Origin: CAYYGL01 sp964471235
GTDB lineage: Bacteria; Calditrichota; Calditrichia; RBG-13-44-9; J075
Direction of reading: 5' to 3'
Assembly: GCA_964471235.1 (NCBI GenBank)
Contig: CAYYGL010000009.1
Location: 1 to 46,674 of the forward strand
Length of the DNA: 46,674 nucleotides
In this document: positions 33,126-41,763 of the stretch, one piece after another
How positions within the stretch are numbered: position 1 is the stretch's first letter
Layout of the letters: the number at the start of each line of letters is the position of its first letter
Translations under genes and position numbers: made by a program
Notes under the pieces: generated by a model
Databases searched by the model: none
What the model was told of the DNA's origin: nothing
What the model saw: only the letters and a program-made list of their open reading frames with translations

Positions 33126-33736
33126 AATGACACCGGTTGTTCGTCAGGGTTCATTCGGTTTAACATTTCCTGGTTTTCAAACAAATAAATATCCAGCGGA
33201 ATGCCTTTCCGGAAGGATTGTGCCCGCAGAAAAGCGGTAAACAAAGCAGCTTTAAATAGCCCCAGTCGGCTTTGAGCGGGCAAAATCCGCACATCAATAT
33301 CGGAAGAAGCTTTCATCGTTCCCCGTGCGATGCTTCCATAAAGCAATGCGTCACTGATCGAATTCGCTTTCCGACATTGGTGAGAGAGTTGATGGAGATA
33401 AGACTGAATCTGCCCGGGTTTTGTTTGATAACCGAGATAGGTCATCACAACCCAGAACTGACCACTCAACAGCCAATTCACGGAATGGGTGATTACCAAA
33501 GCGGAAATAACCACGGTGGGGGTGAAGGGAATATGTACGGCGTTCACAAAAAGAAGGAGACCGGAGCATATCAAACCGGTTTGCAGCAGCTTGACAGTCC
33601 GTTCGATGGGAATCATATAGAAAAATCCCTGGCTGAGCCAGCTCCGAATAAGTATGGCAATGGCGTTGCGACTCATCCAGGTTTGTAGAACCATTGGTAA
33701 TGGAATGGATGCCGGTTTTGCTTTCTTTAATTTCAT
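33107..33736 (-). CDS. Membrane-anchored nucleotidyltransferase-fold protein
   Basis: A 209-residue protein with an unusual arrangement. About two membrane segments come first (LLQTGLICSGLLLFVNAVHI and TPTVVISALVITHSVNWLL, near 48-90). A cytoplasmic DNA-polymerase-beta-like nucleotidyltransferase core follows: LLYGSIARGTMKASSDIDVR (motif G-S...D-x-D) with a third acidic residue in PLDIYLFE. Such cores usually belong to MNT/KNT-like enzymes. The position in a glycan array, between a kinase-like gene and an Alg14-like gene, suggests transfer of a nucleotide to a sugar- or lipid-phosphate, but this is inference. GGGAAGAG precedes the ATG directly. Confidence 0.75.
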   Translation of the reverse strand: MKLKKAKPASIPLPMVLQTWMSRNAIAILIRSWLSQGFFYMIPIERTVKLLQTGLICSGLLLFVNAVHIPFTPTVVISALVITHSVNWLLSGQFWVVMTYLGYQTKPGQIQSYLHQLSHQCRKANSISDALLYGSIARGTMKASSDIDVRILPAQSRLGLFKAALFTAFLRAQSFRKGIPLDIYLFENQEMLNRMNPDEQPVSLCQTKW

Positions 33737-33752
33737 CTCTTCCCTTTCTCCC

Positions 33753-34463
33753 TCAGCCGGCTACTTCTTTGGTTGAGAGCGCGGTTCTCTGAAGACCATA
33801 CAGTTTCAACGGCGTTCGGTCAATCACCTCTGCCACAGTCTGTAGCGGATTATCGGTTTGGAACACCGGAAACCCGAATTCCCAGGCAAGTAGTCTGTAC
33901 TCTGTCACCCGGTCGGAAAGATAGGGATCAAAGCGGTTCTCTTTCCGCCGGGATAGAAGTGTTGTAATATCGGAAGTTAGCACAACTACCTGGGCACGGG
34001 ATTGATACTTGAGCAGCCACCTCCCCGGCAGGGTCTGTTCCGGATTTTCCCAACCGGTCTCTACTTTCAGGTCAATTAACACATCCGGTATCCAGCGGTC
34101 ACATAGTATCACGATCCGTCGATTCAGCATCAGGGGGAGCCAGATTTTAAAGAATGATGCGATAAGGGTGTCTATCACCTTACTAAAGATATACACCCGG
34201 CTGAAATAGGGATGATGCCGGAAAAGATGATACTTATGAACAACTTTACCGTTTACTTTAACACACCGGGTCATTCTCATGATCCGGGCAATCCCTAACA
34301 CTGGTTTGGTCAGGTAGTGATTATAGCGAATCCATACACAGCGTGGTTGTTTCCCGGTTTTTGCCAACAGAGGTGCCAGATGGTTCAACAGGGTGGTCTT
34401 CCCTACCCCGTCCACCCCGGCAAAGCAATAGACCCGTGGTATCTTTGTAGATGAAGCCGCCAT
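33753..34463 (-). CDS. Thymidylate-kinase-like P-loop kinase in glycan cluster
   Basis: A 236-residue P-loop protein. Walker A is FAGVDGVGKTTLLNHL (about 15-30). A DR(W) motif in VILCDRWIPDVLIDL and a basic lid-like RRKENR follow, as in thymidylate kinases. It departs from housekeeping Tmk in having a membrane-leaning middle segment (IASFFKIWLPLMLNRR) and in sharing an operon with a nucleotidyltransferase. The start ATG shares its A with the TGA of the upstream GT4 (TGATG). It probably phosphorylates a non-dTMP substrate used in glycan assembly; that role is inference. Confidence 0.8.
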   Translation of the reverse strand: MAASSTKIPRVYCFAGVDGVGKTTLLNHLAPLLAKTGKQPRCVWIRYNHYLTKPVLGIARIMRMTRCVKVNGKVVHKYHLFRHHPYFSRVYIFSKVIDTLIASFFKIWLPLMLNRRIVILCDRWIPDVLIDLKVETGWENPEQTLPGRWLLKYQSRAQVVVLTSDITTLLSRRKENRFDPYLSDRVTEYRLLAWEFGFPVFQTDNPLQTVAEVIDRTPLKLYGLQRTALSTKEVAG

Positions 34464-35665
34464 CAGGAAACCTCCTCGGTGATCGATTCCGGCAAATTCA
34501 TAAGAGACAGAAATTTTTTAAAAGCAGTTCCCCAGGTGGGATGGCTGTCACGAATGTAAGACAAAGCGTTATGGGTCGCCCGGTTCATCTTCTCTGGATT
34601 GTTTACGAACTCAAGTATGCGCCCTGCCATTGCCCGGTGGTCGTTCGGTTCCACAACGATCCCACGGTCGGAGGTTAATAACCCGGGGATACCATCTACC
34701 CGCGTGGAAACGGTGATCTTTCCCAAAGCCATGCTTTCCAGAATAGCGATCGGCATATCGGAAATCACAATTTTGAATGGCTGCAAAATGAAATCCGCTT
34801 TCCGGATAGACGCTTTCACCTGCTCGCCGGGTAAAACACCGGGAATAAACGTAACCTCCTGCTCCACCCCAAGCCGTTTTGCCATTTTTTTTAATCTTTT
34901 TACTTCGGTTTTCAGATGGGGGTGCTCTGTGCGGCATAACATAGTCAGGTGAAAGCTTTTGTTGCTATGGTGTAAAGTCGATAGGGTACGGAGGGCAACA
35001 TCCGATCCTCGCAGGGAGAGCGGCGAACCCAGGTACAGCAATTCCCATTGCAGCCGTTCCGATTTGCCAGGTATCAGTTCCGGCAATTCGGTAGCCGGTT
35101 TACCCGGCATGACGGTATGCACTCTTTTAGCAGGGATGCCGGCGGCAATCAGTCGCTGACGGGTGTGTTCGCTTAACACCACGGTATGGTCGTTTATAGC
35201 GATCATCCGGGAAGCGAGAGAGTGGTGCGGTAAGATTGCCCCGGCAAGCAGGCGAAAAAGATAACGATGATTGCGCAGCCATTCCCAAGGGCCCACCTGG
35301 AAAACCTCTTTCGGCGTGTATAAGGGACTGGTAATGACGCCGATAAGTGGGATATCCAATTCGGAGAGCATTGCCATCCGCGCATTGTTGAGAAAACTGT
35401 GGATGCCCTGCACATCGATTAGCGCCCGGGGCGGCTGCACGGTTATTTTCCGATGAAACTCGGAATAGAAGTGTCGTTTTGGGAGATAAAGAGTGGGGAT
35501 GCCGTCCGGTTCGGCATGATGTTCCGCCTGATTCATTGCCGAATAAACCGTCACTTCCACTCCCCTGCCCTGCAGAAACTTCGCCAATTCCCGAACATAG
35601 CGCCAGGGTTGCCGGCGCAGATTTTCTTCGACAAATTGAAAACAGTGTATTGCTACCCGATTCAC
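34463..35665 (-). CDS. Family 4 glycosyltransferase
   Basis: A 400-residue GT-B enzyme. The C-terminal half carries the GT4 donor-binding core: LLYLGSPLSLRGSDVALRTL, VTFIPGVLPGEQV, and the E-x7-E-like segment in SDMPIAILESMALGKITVS. The N-terminal acceptor half is basic. The start is GTG, overlapping the preceding GT4 stop as GTGA, so the two are coupled. The gene ends sharing one base with the kinase-like gene start. The sugar and linkage are unknown. Confidence 0.85.
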   Translation of the reverse strand: MNRVAIHCFQFVEENLRRQPWRYVRELAKFLQGRGVEVTVYSAMNQAEHHAEPDGIPTLYLPKRHFYSEFHRKITVQPPRALIDVQGIHSFLNNARMAMLSELDIPLIGVITSPLYTPKEVFQVGPWEWLRNHRYLFRLLAGAILPHHSLASRMIAINDHTVVLSEHTRQRLIAAGIPAKRVHTVMPGKPATELPELIPGKSERLQWELLYLGSPLSLRGSDVALRTLSTLHHSNKSFHLTMLCRTEHPHLKTEVKRLKKMAKRLGVEQEVTFIPGVLPGEQVKASIRKADFILQPFKIVISDMPIAILESMALGKITVSTRVDGIPGLLTSDRGIVVEPNDHRAMAGRILEFVNNPEKMNRATHNALSYIRDSHPTWGTAFKKFLSLMNLPESITEEVS

Positions 35666-36792
35666 GATTTTTCCAGTATTTGTTGATACACATGTAACGT
35701 TTGCTCACTGACCCGCTGCCAGGTCAATTTTTTAATGACAGTGTTGCGGGCATTTTTCCCCAGCCGCTGCCGCAGTTCGGTATCTTGCAGCAGCCGCAAG
35801 ACCGATTGGGAAATACGTTCCGGCGATGCCGGCGGTACAATCAGGGCATTCCGGTCATGTTCCAGCACATCCGGGGCATTGCCAACCGGGGTGGCAACTA
35901 TCGGCAGACCGGCAGATAAGGCTTCCAGTAATGTTAACGGGGCGGCTTCATACCGGGAAGGAAACACAAAAACAGTTGCCGATTGCAAAAGGGATTGCAG
36001 CTTCTCCCGACTGCACCACCCCAGGAATTCTACCTGTTTCGCAAAAGGTGCGCTGGAAATCCGGCGCTCCAACTTTTCTCGTAACGGTCCTTCCCCGGCA
36101 ATCCGGAACCGGGTTTCCGGCAATTGACCATAAATATATTCAGCGGCGGTTAAGTAATCTTCCAGCCCTTTTCGCTCGCCCAGCCGGCCCACAAACAACA
36201 CCACCGGATTCTTTTCCTGCCGTTGGGCAGTAAAGAAACCGCTATCCACACCGTTAGGGATTACCTGAAGTTGTGCAGCGGAAACGCCAAAATGAGTATT
36301 CAGCTCGCTCGCCACCGTGCCGGAAACAGTAATCAGGGCATCAGCTCTTTTCAGGTATTGTCGGTAGATTCGCCGGTAATAAGTGTTTGTTAACAATGCT
36401 TTTGCCCGAACTGCCATGGTGTGTTGTTCATAATACCGGATGTCTTCAATTAAAGAAGAGTGGATGGTTACCACTGTGGGACGTAATAATGTAAGATACG
36501 GAACCAGGGGAAGATGCACATGGAAAAGGTCAATCTGGGAGGTTAACTCTCTCAAAAAAGGTTGTAAGTAAACTTTGTGAACTGCCAGGTGAAACGGAGG
36601 TACAAACGGTGCGGTAATGCGATGCACTGCAATGCCATCAATTTCCTGAAAAGCCGTTTGCCCGGGACGTTTTCGGGTGATGACCACAGGCGTAACTCCC
36701 TGTTTAAGAAAATGTTGTGCAAGGTAATAAATATGATGCCCGATCCCCTCCCGGGGCGGCATGGGTTCCGAGGTGATAAAACAAACGTTCAT
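35662..36792 (-). CDS. Family 4 glycosyltransferase
   Basis: A 376-residue GT-B glycosyltransferase. The N-terminus MNVCFITSEPMPPREGIGHH has the glycine-rich acceptor-domain loop. The donor domain shows VVLFVGRLGERKGLEDYLTA, VEFLGWCSREKLQSLL and the double-Glu motif FPSRYEAAPLTLLEALSAGL, typical of GT4 (retaining). ATG 36792 is chosen because GGGAG lies five bases upstream; the TTG four codons earlier overlaps that site. It is coupled to the next gene by GTGA. The donor and acceptor are unknown. Confidence 0.9.
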   Translation of the reverse strand: MNVCFITSEPMPPREGIGHHIYYLAQHFLKQGVTPVVITRKRPGQTAFQEIDGIAVHRITAPFVPPFHLAVHKVYLQPFLRELTSQIDLFHVHLPLVPYLTLLRPTVVTIHSSLIEDIRYYEQHTMAVRAKALLTNTYYRRIYRQYLKRADALITVSGTVASELNTHFGVSAAQLQVIPNGVDSGFFTAQRQEKNPVVLFVGRLGERKGLEDYLTAAEYIYGQLPETRFRIAGEGPLREKLERRISSAPFAKQVEFLGWCSREKLQSLLQSATVFVFPSRYEAAPLTLLEALSAGLPIVATPVGNAPDVLEHDRNALIVPPASPERISQSVLRLLQDTELRQRLGKNARNTVIKKLTWQRVSEQTLHVYQQILEKS

Positions 36793-37004
36793 TTTCGCTC
36801 CCAATTTTTTATTGGAAAGTCATCAGCCATTGGCTGTCGGCTATTGGTTTTCATTTCCTCATTCATCAATCTTTCCATTTACGGATGAACCCGTACAGAT
36901 ATTCTACCAACCATGTATATACTGACCACTCACACTACCGAGTTACTGATTATCACAACGGGACCGCATTGCGGCTGATTTACGGATCTCCTGCCACTCC
37001 CCCA

Positions 37005-38285
37005 TCAACGTCGAAAGGTGGTTTGCCGGATATGAAAGGGATATAAAATTCGCCTGGAACGGGGAAGAACAGGGTAAACAGGTCTTTGGTATTTTCCGTT
37101 TTTACGTGATTTCAACCGAAAAACAAACAGGGGAAAAATCAAATACAGCACAAAATGGGTGTAATGATGCAGCAGGGTATCCACATTTGAGCGCACAAAG
37201 AATGCGGCCAGGGAAATTAATGCCAACTTCGTGGCAAAAGAGATTTCCGGATAAGGATACTTTAACCGTTTTAACCCTTTTTTAAATAATCCGATGAAAA
37301 ATCCGATCCAGATGAAGATTCCCACCAGCCCGAAGTCAAAATAAATCTGGAGATTATCATTATGCAGCATTTGCAGATGCTGATTGCGAAGTAACGTCTC
37401 TGTTTGCCCGGGTCCTAACCCCCAGATATAGCGCAATGGGGAAGTATTCAGATTCCAGATATAGATCCAGGAATCGTACCTGCCCGCAGTAAATTTATGC
37501 AGATTGGTGCTCATGGTTACGCGGGAAGCAATGGGCCCATAAAAAACCGTTATAAAAGCCACCATCAGGATAACTGATAGTAAAAACATTCGCCGGATTT
37601 TAGATTGATTACCGTTAAACAACCATTCATACAAAGTAATGGGCAGCACCAGCCCCAGGAGGGCGCTGCGGGCGGCAGTCAGAGCCAGGTTGTAAAAGAA
37701 AAAAATAAATAATAAGTACCCGTACACCGCCGGAAACTTTTTCTCCCGGATGCCCACATACAAAAGCACTGCCAGCAGGGAAAAATAATTCCCGTAACCC
37801 AACATCGACCCCAGCCCCCGGAATCGACGTACACCCAATTCGTAGGAGAAATATTGCTGATTGGTGAAACCGTCAGTGAGGATTACCGTGATGAGGGCAA
37901 TTGCGATTCCGCTATAAATGAAGCCCCGGAACAATTCCTCGGCGTTAAAGTCTATAGTCCTGAACATCAGGATAAACAAGACGACATAGGTGATTCGGAA
38001 ATATAAATTCATAGCGTTGGGAGTAACCGCACCGGTAAGCCAGGAAAAAACAACGCCGTAAAACATTAAGAGGATAAAGGGTAGGATGATGCTTAAACTC
38101 CGGAGAGAAGTCTGCACCCTGAGGATAATGAGCAAACCGAAGAGACCCATGGAAGCAATGGCGTAAAGAGTTTGCCCGCGAAGGGCACCCCATAACCCCA
38201 CGCCCGGTATCGATGTTAACCAATAACTAAAGGGTACTGCATTTAATGCCAGAATAACAAAAAAAATTTTCTTTCTAAAGGACAC
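37005..38285 (-). CDS. O-antigen polymerase/ligase (Wzy/WaaL-like) membrane protein
   Basis: A 426-residue polytopic inner-membrane protein with about eleven hydrophobic helices. A larger periplasmic loop (about 240-320) carries YDSWIYIWNLNTSPLRYIWG, then GPGQTE and H-x2-LQMLHNDNLQIYFDFGLVG, the histidine-containing block of the Wzy_C/O-antigen ligase family. The enzyme would polymerise or ligate lipid-linked repeat units on the periplasmic face. GTG is the apparent start, with AAAAGG close before it. It stands alone by 212 bases from the next GT4, so it may have its own promoter. Wzy versus WaaL cannot be settled from sequence. Confidence 0.87.
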   Translation of the reverse strand: MSFRKKIFFVILALNAVPFSYWLTSIPGVGLWGALRGQTLYAIASMGLFGLLIILRVQTSLRSLSIILPFILLMFYGVVFSWLTGAVTPNAMNLYFRITYVVLFILMFRTIDFNAEELFRGFIYSGIAIALITVILTDGFTNQQYFSYELGVRRFRGLGSMLGYGNYFSLLAVLLYVGIREKKFPAVYGYLLFIFFFYNLALTAARSALLGLVLPITLYEWLFNGNQSKIRRMFLLSVILMVAFITVFYGPIASRVTMSTNLHKFTAGRYDSWIYIWNLNTSPLRYIWGLGPGQTETLLRNQHLQMLHNDNLQIYFDFGLVGIFIWIGFFIGLFKKGLKRLKYPYPEISFATKLALISLAAFFVRSNVDTLLHHYTHFVLYLIFPLFVFRLKSRKNGKYQRPVYPVLPRSRRILYPFHIRQTTFRR

Positions 38286-38429
38286 GTACCTTTTCCCTAT
38301 GGTAATTTCTTCCCTGATTTCATTGGCGGTGATGAGGTGTCCTAAACATGAAGTGACGATATCAGTAGCAACCTGTCATTTCACCCCACAATGTTAATGA
38401 TTTTAAGGATTCTTTCCCCTGACAAAACT

Positions 38430-39692
38430 TCACTCCCGGTTTACTTTCCCATGAATGGATTTTTTTTCGGCTCTCTCGCTATTTGGGGTTCGATCGACGA
38501 TGTTTTGGTACATCTGCAAAATTTCATGAAAAATTTTTTCTTCGGAGAAATTCTCTGCCGCCTGGCGACATACCCGGCGGATTTGTGCACGATCGTATTC
38601 CAATATCTCCTTAACTGCGGCGAGATATTCGTCGCGGGAATTTGGGGAAACAATTTTGCCCATCTCCGGAGCCGAGAGTAAGCGGGGAACATCTCCAACC
38701 GGAGTGCTGATGACCGGCAAACCGCAGGCAAGCGCCTCCCGAACCACGGTGGGATTTCCCTCTGTCTCCGAAGCCAGCAGGAGCACGTCCGCTATGTTGT
38801 AAATCTGGACTAATTCTGTTTGAGACCGTTCTCCCCGGAATTCGACCCCGGTGACTGGCAAATTCTCCACTGTACGTTGTAATTCCGGTAAACTTTCTCC
38901 GTTTCCCACAATTAAGAATCGACTGAACGAACAGGTTTCATGAAATTTTTTAAATATTTCCAGCAAAAAATTCACTCGTTTGACCGGCGCCAGGCGACCG
39001 ACAAACAGAAGGATCTTTTCGGAAGGTTGAATCCGGTTTTGTTGGCGGAGTGTGGCTCGGTCGAGCAATTGAAACAATTCAGTATCGATCCCGCTGGCAG
39101 TGGAAAGAAACACCGGCAGACGGGTAAGATGTCGCCTGTATTTGGGTTGAAAGTATTTTCCGAGCACTTCATCGGAGGTGCATAATACCCGAATGCGGGA
39201 AAGTACAAAACGCTCCACCAGGGTAAACAGTTTCTCTACAATTTTATACAGCCATACCGGATAACGATGGGCTGCTGCTGCCAGGGGCTCGGCACTGACA
39301 CAAACAACCCTTATGCGAGGATGAAACAGCAGCAACGGGAAACAATAGGCAATGCGAAACACGTGGACAATTTCATTTTGCTTAAATTTTAGAAATGGGG
39401 CTTTAAAAAAAAGGCGCAGGAGAAATTGCTGCCAGGAATCATTGCCGTTTTGAACCGGAATAAATTCATATCCCTCCCGTACATGCTGCCCGGTTAAATT
39501 CACTCCAATGAACCGAAGCGGGATATCGTGCTTTAACGCCTGACGAAAAAGAAATTGCATATACCCCACTGCCCCGCCCATTTTTTTCTTCTCCGGATCA
39601 CTGGAATAGAGAAGCGTAAGACGAGAGAATGCCGGTTGAACCGTTTTTGTTCCGGACGTGTTTTTTGCCGGTTCCACCATAGTTTCTATCAT
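38430..39692 (-). CDS. Family 4 glycosyltransferase
   Basis: A 420-residue GT-B enzyme. The frame is open to 39908, but that extension overlaps the GT2 gene in another frame and looks non-coding. ATG 39692 has AGGA eight bases upstream and overlaps the GT2 stop as ATGA. The N-terminal GGAVGYMQFL loop and the C-terminal ILLFVGRLAPVKRVNFLLEI, VEFRGERSQTELV and LASETEGNPTVVREALACGL define GT4. It is coupled to the GlfT-like GT2 upstream and probably adds the next sugar. Confidence 0.9.
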   Translation of the reverse strand: MIETMVEPAKNTSGTKTVQPAFSRLTLLYSSDPEKKKMGGAVGYMQFLFRQALKHDIPLRFIGVNLTGQHVREGYEFIPVQNGNDSWQQFLLRLFFKAPFLKFKQNEIVHVFRIAYCFPLLLFHPRIRVVCVSAEPLAAAAHRYPVWLYKIVEKLFTLVERFVLSRIRVLCTSDEVLGKYFQPKYRRHLTRLPVFLSTASGIDTELFQLLDRATLRQQNRIQPSEKILLFVGRLAPVKRVNFLLEIFKKFHETCSFSRFLIVGNGESLPELQRTVENLPVTGVEFRGERSQTELVQIYNIADVLLLASETEGNPTVVREALACGLPVISTPVGDVPRLLSAPEMGKIVSPNSRDEYLAAVKEILEYDRAQIRRVCRQAAENFSEEKIFHEILQMYQNIVDRTPNSERAEKKSIHGKVNRE

Positions 39693-40636
39693 GACAGTTT
39701 CCTGAGTGTTTTTCCCACTTTTCCTATAACTCCATCCCAAACACCGTATCCGATGTTCCGAATTGCCCGATAGCGATGACCGGCGAACAGAAGGTTTGCG
39801 GCGGCAATGCGCAGGATCTTCATTCCCAAAGCAAACCCGGCAGCGGTTTTTTCCGGATGCCGCTCCCGCAGTAAAAACAGATTCCGAACCTGATAATAAA
39901 GCTTCCATTCCGGCATGTTTTCCCGATGCCGTTTTCCCAGCCCTTTTATCTTTGCCGGAATTTGCTTGACAAATTTTGCTTCCCGGACGTAAATAATCGG
40001 AGTATGCTCTTGCGCCCGTAGCCCAAACTCTTTATCATCCAGCACGATGAAGAAATGCGGATCCGGAAATCCCACCCGGGCTAATAAGCGGCGATGTACC
40101 AGAGCACCCTCGAAACAGCAGGAATCTACCTGAAAGTATCCGTTACCGGAATCCGTTTTAACGTGCAGATGTTCCGGATATGGGGTGCCATCGGGATTTA
40201 TCCGTACCGGGTGAATGCATTGACTCTGGTGCTGGTAGTGCAGTTGCTTTTCCAGGGCATCCGGCTGGGGAATCACATCATCATCCATCGTCCATATCCA
40301 ATCGTATCCCTCCCGATACGCTTGCTTCATCCCGACTCGAAAGCCGCCGGCGCTGCCTATATTTTTGGACAAGCCAAAATAGAACAGGGGGATCAGATCA
40401 TGAGAGGCTCCTAATAACCGACAGGTACTTTCTATCCGAGAGTCATCTTCTGCCAATCCGGCAATCTCCGGTAAATATCCATGTTGAATCAGCGCCAGGC
40501 GGGTTTCATCAGTGGAGGCATTGTCGATGATGAACAGGGCATCAATTGGTTGTGTCTGGATTAAGATACCCTGTAAGCACTTTATTAACATTTCTTTGCG
40601 ATTATATGTTACCACCACTGCCGCAATCGAATTCAT
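39689..40636 (-). CDS. Family 2 glycosyltransferase, GlfT/galactofuranosyltransferase-like
   Basis: A 315-residue GT-A enzyme. MNSIAAVVVTYNRKEMLIKC and LFIIDNASTDETR form the nucleotide-sugar half. YDWIWTMDDDVIPQPDAL provides a DDD metal motif as in galactofuranosyltransferases such as GlfT2. A GALVHRRLLARVGFPDPHFF segment with a following D-D-K-E-F-G-L-R supplies the catalytic base. The gene directly follows glf, which makes UDP-galactofuranose, so a galactofuranose donor is a reasonable inference. ATG 40636 gives a clean start; ATG 40651 is an alternative that would overlap glf by 13 bases. Confidence 0.85.
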   Translation of the reverse strand: MNSIAAVVVTYNRKEMLIKCLQGILIQTQPIDALFIIDNASTDETRLALIQHGYLPEIAGLAEDDSRIESTCRLLGASHDLIPLFYFGLSKNIGSAGGFRVGMKQAYREGYDWIWTMDDDVIPQPDALEKQLHYQHQSQCIHPVRINPDGTPYPEHLHVKTDSGNGYFQVDSCCFEGALVHRRLLARVGFPDPHFFIVLDDKEFGLRAQEHTPIIYVREAKFVKQIPAKIKGLGKRHRENMPEWKLYYQVRNLFLLRERHPEKTAAGFALGMKILRIAAANLLFAGHRYRAIRNIGYGVWDGVIGKVGKTLRKLS

Positions 40637-40638
40637 CT

Positions 40639-41763
40639 TCAGTTTCCACATATTTCTTTTTCAAACAACATTAATGCCCGGGCGGCGATTTGATCCATGT
40701 TGTAGTATTTATAATCGGCAAGGCGCCCCAGGAACAGAACCGAACCGTTCAACTTCCGGACTTCTTTTCGATATTTTTGAAACACCGCCTCGTTTTCCTT
40801 CCGGGGAATGGGATAATAGGGATCATTCTCGCCCGGAATATGGGGCTGGGGATATTCCCGGGAAATAGTGGTTGCCGGAAGCTGCTGGCTGATAAAATGT
40901 TTGAATTCGGTAATGCGGGTAAACGGATAATGATTGGGATAATTTACCTGGGCAACTTCCTGGTAATATTCCCTGGGGAGAGATTGAAATTCAAACCGTA
41001 AACTGCGGTAGGGTAATTCGCCGTGAAGGTAATCAAAAAACTGGTCGATTGCCCCGGTGTAAATTAGTTTATTGAATTTGACGTCGGTAACCACATCCCG
41101 GTAATCACGATTCAGGCACAGCTCGATATTGGGATGATTGAGGATGTTACGGAACATCGCCGTATATCCATGGCGGGGCATGGCTTGATATACATCGTGA
41201 AAATACCGATCATCCCGGCTAATCACAAACGGCACCCGGGCGGTAACGGAAGGGTCTAACTGCTCGGGCGTCAGGTCCCACTGCTTTAAAGTATATCCCC
41301 GGAAAATGTTATCATAAATAAAATCCGCCAGTCGTTTTAAATCTTTATTATGCGTTTCCCGCAGTTGTAATATTGGCACTTTTTTTCCATATCCATAATG
41401 GCGAATCAGAAGTTTTTCCAACCTCTCGGCATGGGAAGCGCCAAAGACCTGATGAACAGAGTTCATGTTAAACGGAATGGGAATTGAAAGGTCTTCCACC
41501 ATCACCTTAACCCGGTGTTCATAGGGATGCCACTCGGTGAATCGGCTCAGGTAGTCCCATACTTTTTTGGAATTGGTATGAAAGATATGGGGACCGTATT
41601 TGTGCACCAGCACACCATTTTCATCAAAATAATCATAGGCATTCCCGGCAATATGGGGCCGCTTATCGATTAGTAAAACTTTTTTATCCAGTTCCCTGGC
41701 AATCCGCTCCGCCAGAATGCTTCCACTGAATCCTGCGCCAACAATCAAATAGTCGTATTGCAT
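40639..41763 (-). CDS. glf: UDP-galactopyranose mutase
   Basis: This FAD-dependent cytoplasmic enzyme interconverts UDP-galactopyranose and UDP-galactofuranose, the sole source of galactofuranose. Of 374 residues, the FAD-binding MQYDYLIVGAGFSGSILAER is at 1-20. KVLLIDKRPHIAGNAYDYFD, the signature KYGPHIFHTNSKKVW, a GLF-type FNMNSVHQVFG and YKYYNMDQI near the end are all family hallmarks. ATG 41763 gives the canonical start; an open upstream extension is not used. It overlaps the sulfotransferase stop by 19 bases. The length fits the family (370-390). Confidence 0.96.
   Translation of the reverse strand: MQYDYLIVGAGFSGSILAERIARELDKKVLLIDKRPHIAGNAYDYFDENGVLVHKYGPHIFHTNSKKVWDYLSRFTEWHPYEHRVKVMVEDLSIPIPFNMNSVHQVFGASHAERLEKLLIRHYGYGKKVPILQLRETHNKDLKRLADFIYDNIFRGYTLKQWDLTPEQLDPSVTARVPFVISRDDRYFHDVYQAMPRHGYTAMFRNILNHPNIELCLNRDYRDVVTDVKFNKLIYTGAIDQFFDYLHGELPYRSLRFEFQSLPREYYQEVAQVNYPNHYPFTRITEFKHFISQQLPATTISREYPQPHIPGENDPYYPIPRKENEAVFQKYRKEVRKLNGSVLFLGRLADYKYYNMDQIAARALMLFEKEICGN

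Noticed and set aside
39693..39908. N-terminal extension of the GT4 protein at 38430
   Set aside because: It overlaps the GT2 gene in another frame and lacks family similarity; ATG 39692 has a good ribosome-binding site.
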